Below, piece after piece: positions 27,929 through 41,331 of a stretch of DNA of 64,000 nt. Below the pieces are notes generated by a model. That model ran no database searches. It was not told where the DNA came from and saw nothing but the letters and a program-made list of their open reading frames with translations. The stretch is from Brevipalpus yothersi (Eukaryota; Arthropoda; Arachnida; Trombidiformes; Tenuipalpidae): NCBI GenBank assembly GCA_003956705.1, contig QZCP01000290.1, positions 1-64,000 of the forward strand, given 5' to 3'. A program made the translations under genes and the position numbers. The first letter of the stretch is position 1; each line of letters starts with the position of its first letter.

Positions 27929-28673
27929 GTCCTACTACTGATCGGTAAAATGAGAATTTTGAATTCGTTTGCGATAAGTTTAACGAGCTCCACGAGAGAT
28001 GTAAGTAAAAATTCATTTCACTTCTCGATGATTTGGTATGGAACATGATGAGGTTCTCTCTCTCTCCTTCTCATTTCGAATGATTTGATGATTAGCCAAA
28101 TTCAAGGGCTTTCTCACTTTAATGTACGAGTCATCTTCATGGACAACCAATCAAAAAGTGGCATCATTGCCTTTTTTGCCCTTCACTTGCCTCAATTACT
28201 TCATCATCAAGTCGAGTTTACCCAAAAGTCACAAAATCTTTATGAATCTTGCTGGTCGTTCTATAAATTGAGGGAATTGAGGAAAACGACTGAATGTAGA
28301 TGGTTCATTTAGAGAAGAGAGAAAAAGAAAGAAAGAATCCCCGTAGAGAGAGTCCACTAAATCACTTTGGAATAGCCACCGAGCTCAGGTCACGGTGCGG
28401 AGAGAAAGTTGGCCATCGATGAAGCCAAGAGGTCGACTAGAGAGAGAGAAAGAGGGGAGTATGATACTCTTCCGGCTTTCATGTGAAATTTTGGACTCTC
28501 TCTCTTCCCAGCTTCACCTTACAAGAGCGCCTGAAGTACCTGGTTTTCATTCTCTCTCTCTCTCTTCCTTGCCCTCGATGAGGAGCATCTTGGCTACGTT
28601 CCTCTCACCACTAGCTGCTCAAGAGGTGAGAAGGTGGGGCAGGAAAAGAAGGCGAAAATAAGAAGAGAAAAGT

Positions 28674-28702
28674 GGAAGAAGAAGAAGAAGAAGAAGAAGA
28701 AG
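28674..28702. repeat. (GAA)n array
   Basis: Trinucleotide run of about nine units; a similar (CTT)n lies at 21552-21573 and a shorter one at 1627-1648. Confidence 0.93.
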
Positions 28703-28994
28703 AGGGAGAGAGAAGCAACAGGGTGTAGCATGTAGATTCATAAGCAATAACATAACAGCCAAACACCAGGCGAATCTTCTTGCAAAAATTATCAAGCAAT
28801 CTTTCGTGGAAAAACTTCAAATGAATTTTGTTTCAACTCAATTTCTTTCTCCAGCGAGCCTAATGCTGAATTATCGTACACTCCCAAGTCAGCACGCTGG
28901 GTTGTGCCGGAGAGAGGGAGGGAACCAGGAGAGGCATCATCATCATATGAGAGAAGAGAGATGAGACCAAATTGCATGTGAAAAGATAGAGAGA

Positions 28995-28999
<5 letters not shown>

Positions 29000-29075
<76 letters not shown>
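29000..29075. repeat. (GA)n array
   Basis: About 76 bp, perfect, 0.5 kb downstream of the KLF gene. Confidence 0.97.
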
Positions 29076-29077
<2 letters not shown>

Positions 29078-29555
29078 CGTGAAATCGACTGGTTTTGCCG
29101 ATGATTTTTGTGTGTTCACTTGAATCCAGGAAAGTCATGTTGGGGCGGCGTTCGATCACCTCAACCCGTTTCTAGTTTCAAAATAATTTTGCACAGGATG
29201 GACGAATATCAGCTCCGGCATTTGCCTAGCTACCAACACAGATCGGTGCAACGATCTCGATACAGAATGAATAGATATATACTCAGAACACCACAGAGGC
29301 TCTTTTTTCCTTTCCTCTTTCTCTCCTCTCATCTCTAGGGTTTGTGTGTCCATCAGTCAAAGTCAGTAAAGTGTCTAGTTTGACGCCGAAAAAGAAAGAG
29401 TGAATTATTGAGCTATTTGCGTAGAGCTTGTACGATATTCCAGGATTGAAGGATTGATGCATGAAAATTGGTCTAAATTGGGATGATTTTGATTTTGATA
29501 AATAATGATGTACATATTATGTTTATATATATATATAATTTTCCTAGATAATTAG

Positions 29556-31498
<1,943 letters not shown>

Positions 31499-32105
31499 TT
31501 GGTAAACGAACACAGAAAAAATTTTTTTTGACAATCAAAGTTCTGGCTAATATTGGATACACTATAAAAATATACTATGTGTATATTCACAAATGCTATC
31601 CATCAAATGGCATCGTTGAATGGTGTGTGTAAGTTTATCAAAAGAAAAACAAAGTGTATCTCAAAACAAGTAATAATGATAATAATTGTAATAACAAGCA
31701 GGTATCACAAAACGTAACATGGACAGTGAAAAAAGGTATACATCAAACACACATACATTCAATTAACGAGTTAACCAACTTTGATTCCCGCTCTCATCAC
31801 TGAAAAAGATGGAGCAAGAGAGAGGCTGAGAGAGAGAGAAGGTAGCAAAAATCAGCACGAGAATACCTCTTCCTCTTTTGCTTCTGTTTTACTCCACTCG
31901 GGACAGACTCTCTTTTGCTACTACTGACTATTCGCAGAGTGTTCAAATTGAAAACACTCACTAATGTGAGTATTCGAAGAGGGTGTAGGAACCACCTCCC
32001 TTTTCTTCCCCTCTCCCTCTCTCTCTCTTTTCAAGACACTTCTGAAGACAAACAACTTGCTCTCCCTCTCTCGACCTCACCCTCTCTCTCTCTCTCTTGG
32101 GGCCG

Positions 32106-32121
<16 letters not shown>

Positions 32122-32163
<42 letters not shown>
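32122..32163. repeat. (GA)n array
   Basis: About 42 bp upstream of KLF. Confidence 0.95.
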
Positions 32164-32165
<2 letters not shown>

Positions 32166-32366
32166 TCTCCTTTCCCAAGTTCCTTCTCTCTCACTCTTAA
32201 ATCCTTTTTCGCATCAATACGGACGGATGATATATCGGACCGTCCGAAAGGGGAGAGATAGATTGATGCCCAAGATGTACTTGCCTTTCTTTTCAATGAT
32301 ACTCGTCCTCGTGGTCGTCCGGAGGCTTTTTTTCATGAGAGAGCCTTCGTCCATCGGTTTGACGTC

Positions 32367-32395
32367 CAACGTTCGGGACGTTCGGGACGTTTGGG
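32367..32395. repeat. 9-bp tandem repeat
   Basis: Three copies of a unit like ACGTTCGGG (the last with T for C) in the KLF upstream region. Confidence 0.7.
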
Positions 32396-32444
32396 TGGTT
32401 CAGAATGCATACACACTCGACTGTGATTAGCGACCTATTCTTTG

Positions 32445-32448
<4 letters not shown>

Positions 32449-32476
<28 letters not shown>
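32449..32476. repeat. (CT)n array
   Basis: About 28 bp upstream of KLF. Confidence 0.93.
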
Positions 32477-32485
<9 letters not shown>

Positions 32486-35124
32486 AATTCGTTCATTCGA
32501 ATGCAAGTGGTAGTTGGTTGTGTTGAGAAGACATTTTTCACTGATTGCAATCACACCTACATTTACAAAAATAATCGCCTTCAGCCATCGAGTTATTAAA
32601 AAAACTGCTAGCATTACTCGCCCGGTTGATTATACGAATACTGTCGACTTTGCATGCATGGCGACTAACGTTGCTGCTTCAATGGGCCATCCGAAATTTT
32701 TTATGGCCCGATATGGTTATGGGCATTGATAGCTGTACCATTGCCAATGTTGATGTCAGGCCTCCGAGAAAGAGAGAGAGAGAGAAAGAAGAGAATACCC
32801 AAATGGCCTGGGTTGGTAGCATGCCATAAGCAAGACGAGTATAGCACGCACACGAATTGTGTCGCCTTGGATGAGGCTGCTGATTCAACAATTCAGCGAG
32901 ATCTTAAATGTGTGTGAGTGTGTGTGGTACCAAAATGATGCCCTTGGTCAGTGTGCTCAATGATGCTGATGAGAGAGAGAGAATGATCATACTGGCTTGA
33001 TCAGAGATGGCCGGTGGATGGCTGGTGTAGTATGCCAGCAGGATAGAAGTTGGTTCACAAGAACACGAATCATGAAATATATTGCTGGAAGGAGGAGGAC
33101 GGTCATGTTTGAGGCCAGAACGAATCGGCGACGATGCGTGCTCGGTATCAGCCTGCGGAGAAGCTCTCGCCTCGATAGCCAAGAATGGCTGACGCTTCAT
33201 CTACCCAACGATGGATCAGTTAGATCAGTTTGGATGAGGATTAATTGAATAAGCACGAAACACCAGCTCAGATCACAATTAGCAACCACGCTTTTTCTCT
33301 CTTTCTCTCTTTCTTACCTCTCTCTATCTCGGTATGTTACGGGCGATGTGTGATTGAGATAGCTCATCGAAAGCTGGCCTCAGCAGGATCGGATCGTGCC
33401 GATTGATGTAGAAGCTCGATGAGGTGAGGCTGAAAAGGCACGGAAAAGGGCCGAACGAGTTCGTAGCAGGAAAATTTTTGCATCTTTTTATTCTCTCATC
33501 CAAAAGGTAAAAAGAGAGGTTAATGCTGAGGCCTGTTTTCCTCTCTCTTTCCTCTCTCTTTCCTCTCTTTCTCCTCTCTTTCTCCTCTCTCTCTAGCCCC
33601 TACCTGAGCCGTCTTGGGGACGGAAGAGGCATCCAGCAAAAAGCTGTAAAAAGGATACAAAGTGACCATATTTTTGCTCGGTTTTCCCATCCACATACAT
33701 CAGCTTCATGTTAACCTTCTTCTTCTTCACTTTTCTTCTCCTCTCCTCTCCTCTCATGGTTAGAATTGGGAAGAGAGAGAGAGAGAATTTATTTGCCGGC
33801 TGGTGCTTTGGTGCCTTTCATTGGCACAAGCTGCTTGGCTAAGTTAACTTTTGGAAGATATTTTTTTCCAGGCGGGCGAGTCCGAAAATCCAGCAAGTAA
33901 GTATGCTTGTCAAACGCCTTCCACACCCTCCCCGGCTTCTTCCAACTTGTAACCCGCTTTCCTCCTCCCCATTCATCGCCCTTACGAGTGGTTTGGGCTG
34001 AGGTGGGCTGAGGTGGGGTTCCGTCCAGAACGAGACCCTCTCAGCCAACAGATTGTGTGTGTATGCTGTCCGAGCTTGAGACGTCCGAAACATATGAACA
34101 CACGCACACAAGGTGGACTGAAATAAAGAAGAGAGAGAGAGAGATTGAAAAAAGCTGCATCGCTGGCCAGTAACCTCTGGAAAGCGATAGTAGCTAGGTG
34201 TATGTATGTGTGTGTGTGTGTGATAATATCTGGCCGATTGATCGAACCACTTTTTCTGAATTAACTATTCTATCATCTTCAACGATTAGGCTTTCGTGCA
34301 AAAGTTGGGTGGAGAACGAGAGGTAGAGAGAAAGCGATAAGGTTGGTTGGATTAAAGATTATTGATGGACTGATTTTGGCTTCATTTCGGCTAACTTTAA
34401 TCGACTGTTTGCTTTTTTTAACAAGCAAAAAATATTCGCACATTCAATCAAGCGAAAGTAGAAGAAAACTTCTTCGTGCTGATCAAATAATAGAAGCATG
34501 TGGCTGAAAAATCGCTTCTGGCTTACATCATACAATGTCTATTGAAAGAAAAAGAGAGAGGGCCTCGCTTAGGAATGTGAACTCTTGGACCTATGAAAAG
34601 TGATTCCATTTGGTACCAAAGTCCTTACACAAACTTTGCCCTCTGTCAAAAAATTTTTCTTCCTTTCTTTCTCTCTTTCTCCAACAATACATCTCACCAT
34701 GCACGATGCAAGCTGACACCTCGCACTCGGTCCTAATCACCACAGCTATTGGCGAACAAAATTTTTACAGCCCACACATGCATTGCTTTTTTTCACACCC
34801 ACTCTCACATATCATGTCAACCCTCATGTCGGTAATGGTATCCGAAAGATCATTACTTACATGCGTTCACTTCGTAAGTGATTATGATTAAATTTCTCGA
34901 ATTTCTCGATAATATTCCAGTATCAAGTATTCTCGATGCTGGATGCAAAACAGCGCACGCTTAACTGTCAATGTTTACATGTCAAGAATCGGCAACATTC
35001 TTGACTCGATCTGTGTTTTGGATGAACTTTAATATTTAAATTTGAAAATTAATTTTGGTGTAACACTTTTTGTGTGTGTAATTAACATATCTGTGATTTA
35101 ACTCTACTCTTACTAGCATTGACA

Positions 35125-35868
35125 ATGACTAATTTAAGGCCTTTCACCTGTGAAGATCTCTTTAGATACAATACAATGTGAGTAGCAATTCCAGTGTTTT
35201 GATTTGTTTTGATCGTTTGATTGCGATTTGATTTACACACTTTTCTATCCTCATTTTTCTTATACAGTAATGTAGATCCATGGACAGAAACATATGGTTT
35301 ATCTTTCTACTTGCAATACTTGGGTCATTGGCCAGAATATTTTCAAGTTGTCGAATCACCAAGTGGTCAGCTTATTGGCTATAGTGAGTTGCTAGCTGAA
35401 AGTGAACTTGATGGAAAAATATTTTAATACATCTCATCTTATTTTGTTCTTGTAGTTATGGGTAAAATTGAAGGTGTCAACGAGATGTGCCGTGGTCATG
35501 TAACAGCTCTCTCGGTGGATCATGTTTATCGAAGATTAAATATTGCTGCCAAATTAATGAAAGGATTGGAAGAGATATCTGAACAGAAAGAAGCATTCTT
35601 TGTCGATTTATTTGTCAGAGTGTCTAACAAGGTGGCCGTTGATATGTACACAAGGCTAGGTTATAGTGTTTATAGAAGAGTTTTAGACTATTATTCTGGT
35701 GATACAGATGAAGATGCCTATGGTGAGCATTTTTTTTGCAATCAAAAGTTCATTTTTTTGATCCACTTCTATTCTTTTCCAGATATGAGAAAAGCGCTAT
35801 CACGAGATAAACTGAAAAAATCCATCATTCCACTACAACATCCTGTTCGCGCTGAAGACCTTGATTGA
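35125..35868 (+). CDS. NAA20: N-alpha-acetyltransferase 20 (NatB catalytic subunit)
   Basis: Catalytic subunit of NatB, which acetylates nascent N-termini starting Met-Asp, Met-Glu, Met-Asn or Met-Gln at the ribosome, together with NAA25. Exons: 35125-35177, 35268-35383, 35456-35722, 35783-35868 (phases 2,1,1) give 173 aa, close to the human 178. The protein follows the family end to end: MTNLRPFTCEDLF at the start, TETYGLSFYLQYLGHWPEYF, the GNAT acetyl-CoA region around HVTALSVDHVYRRLNIAAKL, FFVDLFVRVSN and LGYSVYRRV, and the conserved C-terminus MRKALSRDKLKKSIIPL. The gene is tail-to-tail with MRPS28; their polyadenylation signals lie about 25-45 bp apart. Confidence 0.97.
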
Positions 35869-36062
35869 GTTTATCCATAAATCATTTTTCAAATCTCATT
35901 AACCTAAAGTTTTTGTCAACTCAGTGCATTTTTGATGCGATCACAATCCTCTCATATATGACATGAAAACTGTGATTCATGAGCATGGAAGACGTTGAAT
36001 CACTTATCCACCAAAAAAGGAGAGGATTAAGTGAATTTCCATCATGTCACTACCAATAATCG

Positions 36063-36068
36063 AATAAA
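36063..36068 (+). terminator. Polyadenylation signal of NAA20
   Basis: AATAAA about 195 bp after the NAA20 stop codon. Confidence 0.6.
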
Positions 36069-36087
36069 AATATGATGTTGACAGTGT

Positions 36088-36109
36088 TTTATTTATATAT
36101 GTTTTTATT
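36088..36109 (-). terminator. Polyadenylation signals of MRPS28
   Basis: Two AATAAA hexamers on the minus strand (36104-36109 and 36088-36093), about 41 and 57 bp after the MRPS28 stop. Cleavage downstream of either would bring the transcript end close to, or into, the NAA20 3' end. Confidence 0.6.
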
Positions 36110-36149
36110 GAATTGCAAAAAGGCATATGATTTAATCTCTCTAATGAAT

Positions 36150-36785
36150 CTATTCAGTTTTTTCTGTACTATCAGGAGGTAAACTAGGGGATGAAATTAG
36201 TCCAAGTAGAGTGCAATCAGCTTCCATCAGTGTCATATCTCGACTAGATCCAAGGAAGCGAGCGGCAAGTTCCCAGTCATTCAGACGTAATCTAACTTTG
36301 GATCCACGAACATAGTGTCTGTAGAAACATCACGGTATTAGAATAGTATCAGATGGATCTGAATTTGTACTGAATGAAAAACTTACGTTCCATTACGAGG
36401 TCTTTTACATACACAATGGAATTTACCACCAAAATCTATGTAAAGGTCATCATCAAAAACTCTGTATATTGTTCCTTGAACAATTCTACCCTCAAAATCT
36501 CCAAGCCACATGAAGGGTGAATTTCGAAGTAGAGTATCAAAAGAAACATCCTCATCAGAAGGAGATGGAGGAGATTCATCCTTCAATTCAACTGTCTCAT
36601 TTGTTTCCTCGATGTTTGGACGATCTGAAGAATTAATTGGACACATTAAAAATCAGATCCCTTCACACACTGAATCAAATTAACTAAAAAAATGAGAACT
36701 TACTTGTTGAGAACCCTCTGCAACTAGCAGGAATTAGAGCATTATGAATAATGTTTGAAACTCTTCTATTGATAATTGAAATCAT
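36150..36785 (-). CDS. MRPS28: Mitochondrial small-subunit ribosomal protein bS1m (MRPS28)
   Basis: Component of the mitochondrial 28S ribosomal subunit. Exons: 36785-36704, 36624-36387, 36318-36150 (phases 1 and 2) give 162 aa, near the human 187. Residues 1-27 are basic and Ser/Arg-rich (MISIINRRVSNIIHNALIP), as expected of a mitochondrial presequence. The family core is clear: SFDTLLRNSPFMWLGDFEGR, DDDLYIDFGGKFHCVCKRP (the S1-like core), VRLRLNDWELAARFLGSS and EADCTLLGLI. It shares a 540-bp head-to-head region with the CD2BP2-like gene and is tail-to-tail with NAA20. Confidence 0.95.
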
Positions 36786-37325
36786 TTTATCCTCTAATCG
36801 ATCAAGAATGGATTGAAAAAAGGTTAAAATGATCTAGAGATCTAAAGAAAATCTAAGCGATGAGTCGATCAAAGCACAATCGAATCAAAGTGAAAAATTG
36901 ATTGGTTGAAATTTTCCAACTCACACCACACAACGAAGACCACACTTTCCATCAGAATTAATACAAAAAGATGGATAAATCATATCAAATGTACTGAGAG
37001 AAAACAAATCAAGTAAATTCCTCTGCATAAATAATAACAACACCAATGAAATACATCAACATCGAGGCATGAGATGCAGCATGGACCGGCAAACATGTGA
37101 GTGAGATGAGTTTATGTGCGCATTGTTGTTGACATTTTGCGTTTTAAAATCATTTAAACTTGAATCATTTGAATTTATTTTCACCATTCTTCTAATCATT
37201 CCTTTGAATTGATACTTCTAGCTAATTTTGTGTACCGTTTTGGTAAGTTTCTGTCTTCACCTTCTCATTGATCGTTTTGTGTGAGATTTTCGAAGCATTT
37301 TTCCATTGTTATCATCACCATCATC
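36786..37325. promoter_or_regulatory. Head-to-head promoter region of MRPS28 and the CD2BP2-like gene
   Basis: 540 bp between divergent start codons, without coding potential, so it must hold both 5' UTRs and probably a shared promoter. No clear TATA box is seen. Confidence 0.45.
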
Positions 37326-38012
37326 ATGTTCAAAGGTAGCGAAAATGAGGAAGCTGGTATACCTCGAGTTGAGGACAACATTACGTTTACTCCATTCAAT
37401 TTACGGGAAGAAAGAACCGAGGGACACTTTGATGAAGCTGGTAATTTTATTTTCAAAAAAGAATCTGGTTTAGTGCAAGATTCGTGGGTTCAAGATGTTG
37501 ACAAGTGTCAGCTAGCCGATCCAAGCAAATTTCATAAACCTCAAGAGGATAATGATGATGATTCATTTGATCTATCAACCAGTACACACAAGATACTTGT
37601 TCATATGTACAAAAATGAGACAATCAAGGCAGCTATTCGTAGAATTGGGGCTCGAATAAATGAGCTGAGAAAAGAGAATCGTAAAGCTAAAAGTGATAAA
37701 ATAACTAATGAAATTAAGGAAGAGACAAAAAAACTCGATGAGCTCACATCCTTTGCTGACCAAGCTTTGTTCAACGAGGATGCCGAAATATATGACAAAA
37801 CTTATGCCCAATTGGAACAGATTGCTTCCAAGCCGGTAGCATCGACAAGTAATAATTCTAGAGGAAATAATTCGCAAGCTAATGTACAGCAAGAGGATGA
37901 TTCCAATGATGAAGATGAGGAAGAAAGTAAAGGTAAAAAGAGAAAAAATGAGTTTGATACTAGTTCCTCATCATCAGAAGAAGGCAGCTCGGAAGAAGAA
38001 GATGCTGTCTAA
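37326..38012 (+). CDS. CD2BP2: CD2BP2/Lin1-like U5 snRNP protein lacking a GYF domain
   Basis: Intronless 228-aa protein. CD2BP2 (U5-52K, yeast Lin1) is a U5 snRNP assembly factor that binds PRPF6 and Dim1. The N-terminus has the family signature FTPFNLREERTEGHFDEAG, then FIFKKES and QDSWVQDVD. The middle holds the second conserved block: ETIKAAIRRIGARINELRKE, a Lys-rich helix, LDELTSFADQALFNEDAEIY and TYAQLEQI. After that the protein becomes a Gln/Asn/Asp/Glu-rich tail with KGKKRKNEF (NLS-like) and an acidic Ser/Glu end. The C-terminal GYF domain of human and yeast members is absent, and I find none downstream before the next gene. The ATG at 37326 precedes the conserved block. An AATAAA lies at 38133. 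Confidence 0.85.
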   Translation: MFKGSENEEAGIPRVEDNITFTPFNLREERTEGHFDEAGNFIFKKESGLVQDSWVQDVDKCQLADPSKFHKPQEDNDDDSFDLSTSTHKILVHMYKNETIKAAIRRIGARINELRKENRKAKSDKITNEIKEETKKLDELTSFADQALFNEDAEIYDKTYAQLEQIASKPVASTSNNSRGNNSQANVQQEDDSNDEDEEESKGKKRKNEFDTSSSSSEEGSSEEEDAV

Positions 38013-38132
38013 GCTTTTAAAAGTCTAATATCGATCCCACTATCCGTCATCGTTTGAAACTCATGATTTTCCATCTGTTCATCGAACTTTCTCATGTTTG
38101 TCTTAATCATCTCTACCAGGAACGAATCCAAA

Positions 38133-38138
38133 AATAAA
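38133..38138 (+). terminator. Polyadenylation signal of the CD2BP2-like gene
   Basis: AATAAA 120 bp after the stop codon. This argues that the transcript ends here, without a further GYF exon. Confidence 0.5.
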
Positions 38139-38669
38139 GCATTATCTTCTCAAATGACCAGAATATCTCGTGATAATCGAATATTGCATTATGAATACTA
38201 TCCATACAGCATATTTTATTAATATTTTGTTTATATGTTTGGTCCCATACATTAAGGATCTCTCGAGGGCTGTTGATAAGAGAAAACTCTGTTTAGAGAT
38301 TTAGTAGCCCTCAAAGGCCTAACCGAATGTTAAAGTTGAGAATCATGAGAAAATTTTGTCAATTGGCAATCATAAAACTAGCTCATAGTGTCACATATAT
38401 TCATCTGACAAATAAACATCGCTCATGGTGTTCAAAATTCCAATCGGAAGCTTGAATGATCAGTTTTCGAGAAAGTTTCAGCAAAGTGAACATTTGAATT
38501 TGGCAGTCGTTTTTGGAACTGCTTTTTGTTTACTAAAAAAGCGCGCCGTTAAAGCAAAACACATCTCTCGATGTTTTGATCGTAGTTGATTAATTGTGGT
38601 AACTGAATGATACAAAGTGATCTGTAAGAAAACAATCTTTTTCAATTGGGACATTTTGTATTCATTGTG
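38139..38669. other. Intergenic region before NSE3
   Basis: AT-rich spacer between the CD2BP2-like gene and NSE3 with no recognisable coding sequence; presumably the NSE3 promoter. Confidence 0.5.
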
Positions 38670-39516
38670 ATGGCACCAAGAAACCAACAGAGACATGTAG
38701 AACCACAGCCAAGAATACCTGATCAAGTGTTGAGTATTGTCCAGTATCTTTTGACTGCTGATCAAAGTAAAACTCCAATCAAAAGAGCTGGTAAGTGCGT
38801 CTATGATCTCGAGGGTCCATGATGTAATTGAGCTATCTTATTACTACAGATATTGTCAAGCATGCCATTCCAAATCAGGCAAAATCTTTCCCCTTACTTA
38901 TGGAGCAAGCTAGAACATGTCTTGAAACTGCTTATGGTATAAAAGTTTTGGAAGTTCCAGAGAGAAATTCCTATATTCTGGTCTCATTGCTTTTCCGAGT
39001 GACTGATTGGAGTCGTTTAACTGACTTACGGGTTCATTATGAATCAGGACCTGGACTCTTGATCCCGATTTTGGCATTTATTTACATGTCAGGTGGAAGC
39101 GTTAAGGAAGGTGAGCTAGGTTGAATAGGAAAAAAATTCGTACACTAACATGAATGATCATCCTCCTTTTAGATCATCTATGGAAATTCCTGAAAACACT
39201 CAAGCTCGAGGAGGGAACAAAAGTACGGTGTCTACATGAAAAATTGCCCCTCAAGCAACTGATACATACTAAATGGATTCGTCAACTCTATCTTGCAACT
39301 GAAGTCATCGATAGGGAGAACAAGGTCTCAAATTTTCTTTGGGGCTTCCGTGCTCATCATGAGATCAACAAGATGGATATATTAAAGTGGTCTTCCAATG
39401 TTCTTGGTGATGATAGTGAACCTTCAACTTGGAGAACTCAATATCAATATGCGAGAGATCACGAAAAAGAATTCCAAAAAGATATTGCTTCACTTGAAAC
39501 ATCCCAAAGAAGATAG
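38670..39516 (+). CDS. NSMCE3: MAGE-domain protein NSE3, SMC5/6 complex subunit
   Basis: MAGE-homology protein, 241 aa from exons 38670-38790, 38850-39110 and 39173-39516 (phase 1 at both junctions). Single-copy MAGE genes in invertebrates encode NSE3, which with NSE1 and NSE4 bridges the SMC5/6 heads in DNA repair. Visible MAGE features are the first winged-helix part (DIVKHAIPNQAKSFPLLMEQ, YGIKVLEVPER, YILVSLLF) and the second with LLIPILAFIYMSGGSVKE, DHLWKFLKTL and IHTKWIRQLYLATE, ending WGFRAHHEINKMDILKW. The C-terminus is short and polar. RRP1 starts 332 bp downstream on the same strand. A partial inverted copy of this gene lies at 26020-26475. Confidence 0.9.
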
Positions 39517-39848
39517 ATAGAGGTTGCTTACCCTATCTTGGTGAATTTTGTTATCTCTTTTTCTCTCTTTTTATATGAATTATGATTGGAACAGTCAATT
39601 TTCTTGTAATCATTCAGCAAAGATTTCTCATAAAGTACTAATCATGATTTGCAAATTGATTGTCTCAATTCGATCTCGAACTTATAGACTTCTGCGCCAA
39701 GCGCCACTCTCAGCGCTGCACATGTTATACATGTGCTTATATTTTGGTTTGATTTTTTAAATTGTTTTGTGTCTTGACTTGACGCTTTATTGGCTAGTGA
39801 CTGCTTAGAAATACTTTGTCTCCGTCATTTCTGGTATATTTTTCGACA

Positions 39849-40694
39849 ATGGATATGCCAGGTAAAAGTCGAAAAAAGTCTGCTCCATCAAAGAAAGCTT
39901 CTTTGGATTGTAAAGCAAAAGAGACTGCCATCAAGCTGTTTGTACACTCTGTTTCTGGGACAACAACTAGTGAAAAACGAATCAAATCAGTGGACAAGGT
40001 TCTCAAGACTCCATTTGTTTATGAATATGATGACTTCTTGGTAATGTGGAAAGGTTTTTTCTATTGTGTTTGGTACGCTGAGATGGATAAAGATTGTCAA
40101 AATATCATTTTTCGCATTTGCTATGATTCCCATTTCGCCAATTTAGGAGAGTTTTTTGCCGCTGGTTTCAAGATTTTGACCAATGAATGGACTGGAATAG
40201 ACCAATATAGAGTAGATAAATATTATTTTTTAACTCGTCACATGCTAAATCGCTGTCTCAGACTGGCTTTGTATGATTCTGAGTCAAGAGACTTTGATTT
40301 TATTGAGAAAATTGTTACCACAATCGAGCCAGTATCAGAATTTATTTGTCATATTTGTGAAATATATCTAGAAGAATTAGACAATGTTCTCATCAGACAA
40401 GTGATCTGGGATCCAAGTGATAAAGCTGAAGTTTTTTCCTACATCATTAAGCCATGGATAAAGATATTCGCCATCACCGAAGATTCACGTACATCAGATT
40501 GTATCAATGAATACATTTTCGACGAGTTGAGAAAAAAGTATTTGAAAAAAGAACAAGACGCCTTTCGAATTAAGTTATCCAAATTTTTATCACAAAATCT
40601 GATTGAAGTAGCTAAAGATCCTGAAATTGAATCAAAAAATCGTAAAACTATGTATCATATTGCGGAACAAATGAAATCCTATGCAAAAATTTGA
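39849..40694 (+). CDS. RRP1: Ribosomal RNA processing protein 1 (Nop52 family)
   Basis: Intronless, 281 aa. RRP1/Nop52 is a nucleolar factor needed for late pre-rRNA cleavage and 60S subunit maturation. The protein has a basic start (GKSRKKSAPSKKAS) and then the Nop52 domain with FLVMWKGFFYCVWYAEMDK, MLNRCLRLALYD and LIRQVIWDPSDKAEVFSYI. It ends about where yeast Rrp1 ends (278 aa) and lacks the long basic tail of vertebrate RRP1/RRP1B. The start used is the first ATG (39849); a second Met two codons later is equally possible. Part of this gene is duplicated in inverted orientation at 25700-25998. Confidence 0.9.
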   Translation: MDMPGKSRKKSAPSKKASLDCKAKETAIKLFVHSVSGTTTSEKRIKSVDKVLKTPFVYEYDDFLVMWKGFFYCVWYAEMDKDCQNIIFRICYDSHFANLGEFFAAGFKILTNEWTGIDQYRVDKYYFLTRHMLNRCLRLALYDSESRDFDFIEKIVTTIEPVSEFICHICEIYLEELDNVLIRQVIWDPSDKAEVFSYIIKPWIKIFAITEDSRTSDCINEYIFDELRKKYLKKEQDAFRIKLSKFLSQNLIEVAKDPEIESKNRKTMYHIAEQMKSYAKI

Positions 40695-41331
40695 TCAAAA
40701 AGAAAAAAGTCTCATCCAATTTACTTTCCCTCCTCACTTTCCCTTTCCTTCTCTCTCTCTTTCTCTTATCATAATGATTCATCATAAAACAAACGATTGA
40801 TTAGATGAACGCAACTTCCCTCTCAACTTCCGATTATTCGATAATTTTCCCGCCTCAACAGTTTCTCTCTCGATTGCTTTCCAATTGTTCTGATAATTTG
40901 ACTCGAATTTATCTGAAAAGTTCTGAAGAATCCGAAGAATACGCTTATTCTGAATCGACCGCCATGCAGATATTGAATGGATCCAGATCTTGGCTATGTA
41001 TTGCAGTGTGAGTCTGCACTGTGTAAACGTTGGATTCTTGCGCTTCTCGGCAAACATTTTCATTTAATTTTTTCGGAATTGTGATGATGATGATATGTCA
41101 GCCTGACTGGGGTCCATCTGTGATGATAATTTAAATAATTTAAATCTTTGATTATAATATTTGCCGGCTGGACATATTTTTTTCGAGTATTTAGTTGATC
41201 ACTGTTGGAGATTGTTTTGAGAGTCCATCTGGAGGTTTGAGAAGTGTTGATAGATCGAATTGATTGATTCAATCCAGTCTATTTGATCAGTCGTTTTCAG
41301 TTGATTTAAGCGATCTCCTTTTGAAGTCATC
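40695..41331. other. Intergenic region between RRP1 and V-ATPase d
   Basis: 637 bp. A 68-codon ATG-initiated frame (40805-41011) overlaps an opposite-strand frame (40782-41063). Neither has a recognisable motif, so I call neither. A short CT tract follows the RRP1 stop. Confidence 0.4.

Larger units (their letters stand above)
26476..29555. other. Intergenic region between the duplicate and the KLF gene
   Basis: About 3.1 kb. The part at 26476-27800 is AT-rich, array-free and stop-riddled. A short minus-strand frame around 27615-27735 (KKLAPEVRIDKLNIHEYAFV) looks faintly coding and may be a decayed gene piece. From 27860 on it holds (CT)n and (GA)n arrays, a (GAA)n run and the 3' flank of the KLF gene. 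No intact gene is recognised. Confidence 0.5.
31499..35124. other. Intergenic region between divergent KLF and NAA20
   Basis: About 3.6 kb upstream of both genes, likely mostly KLF regulatory DNA. It has (GA)n at 32122-32163, (CT)n at 32449-32476, several short CT tracts and a 9-bp tandem repeat at about 32367-32395. Composition around 32.2-34.1 kb is less AT-rich than elsewhere. No exon with a recognisable domain was found; open frames such as 32997-33248 have no identifiable match and overlap others on the opposite strand. Confidence 0.5.

Noticed and set aside
32997..33248. 83-codon frame in the GC-richer KLF upstream region
   Set aside because: Arg-rich chance frame overlapped by an equally long one on the other strand (32904-33200).
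40782..41063. Overlapping opposite-strand frames of about 70-93 codons between RRP1 and V-ATPase d
   Set aside because: No recognisable domain, and both strands are open over the same bases; the plus frame ends at a possible GTGAGT donor but I found no partner exon.
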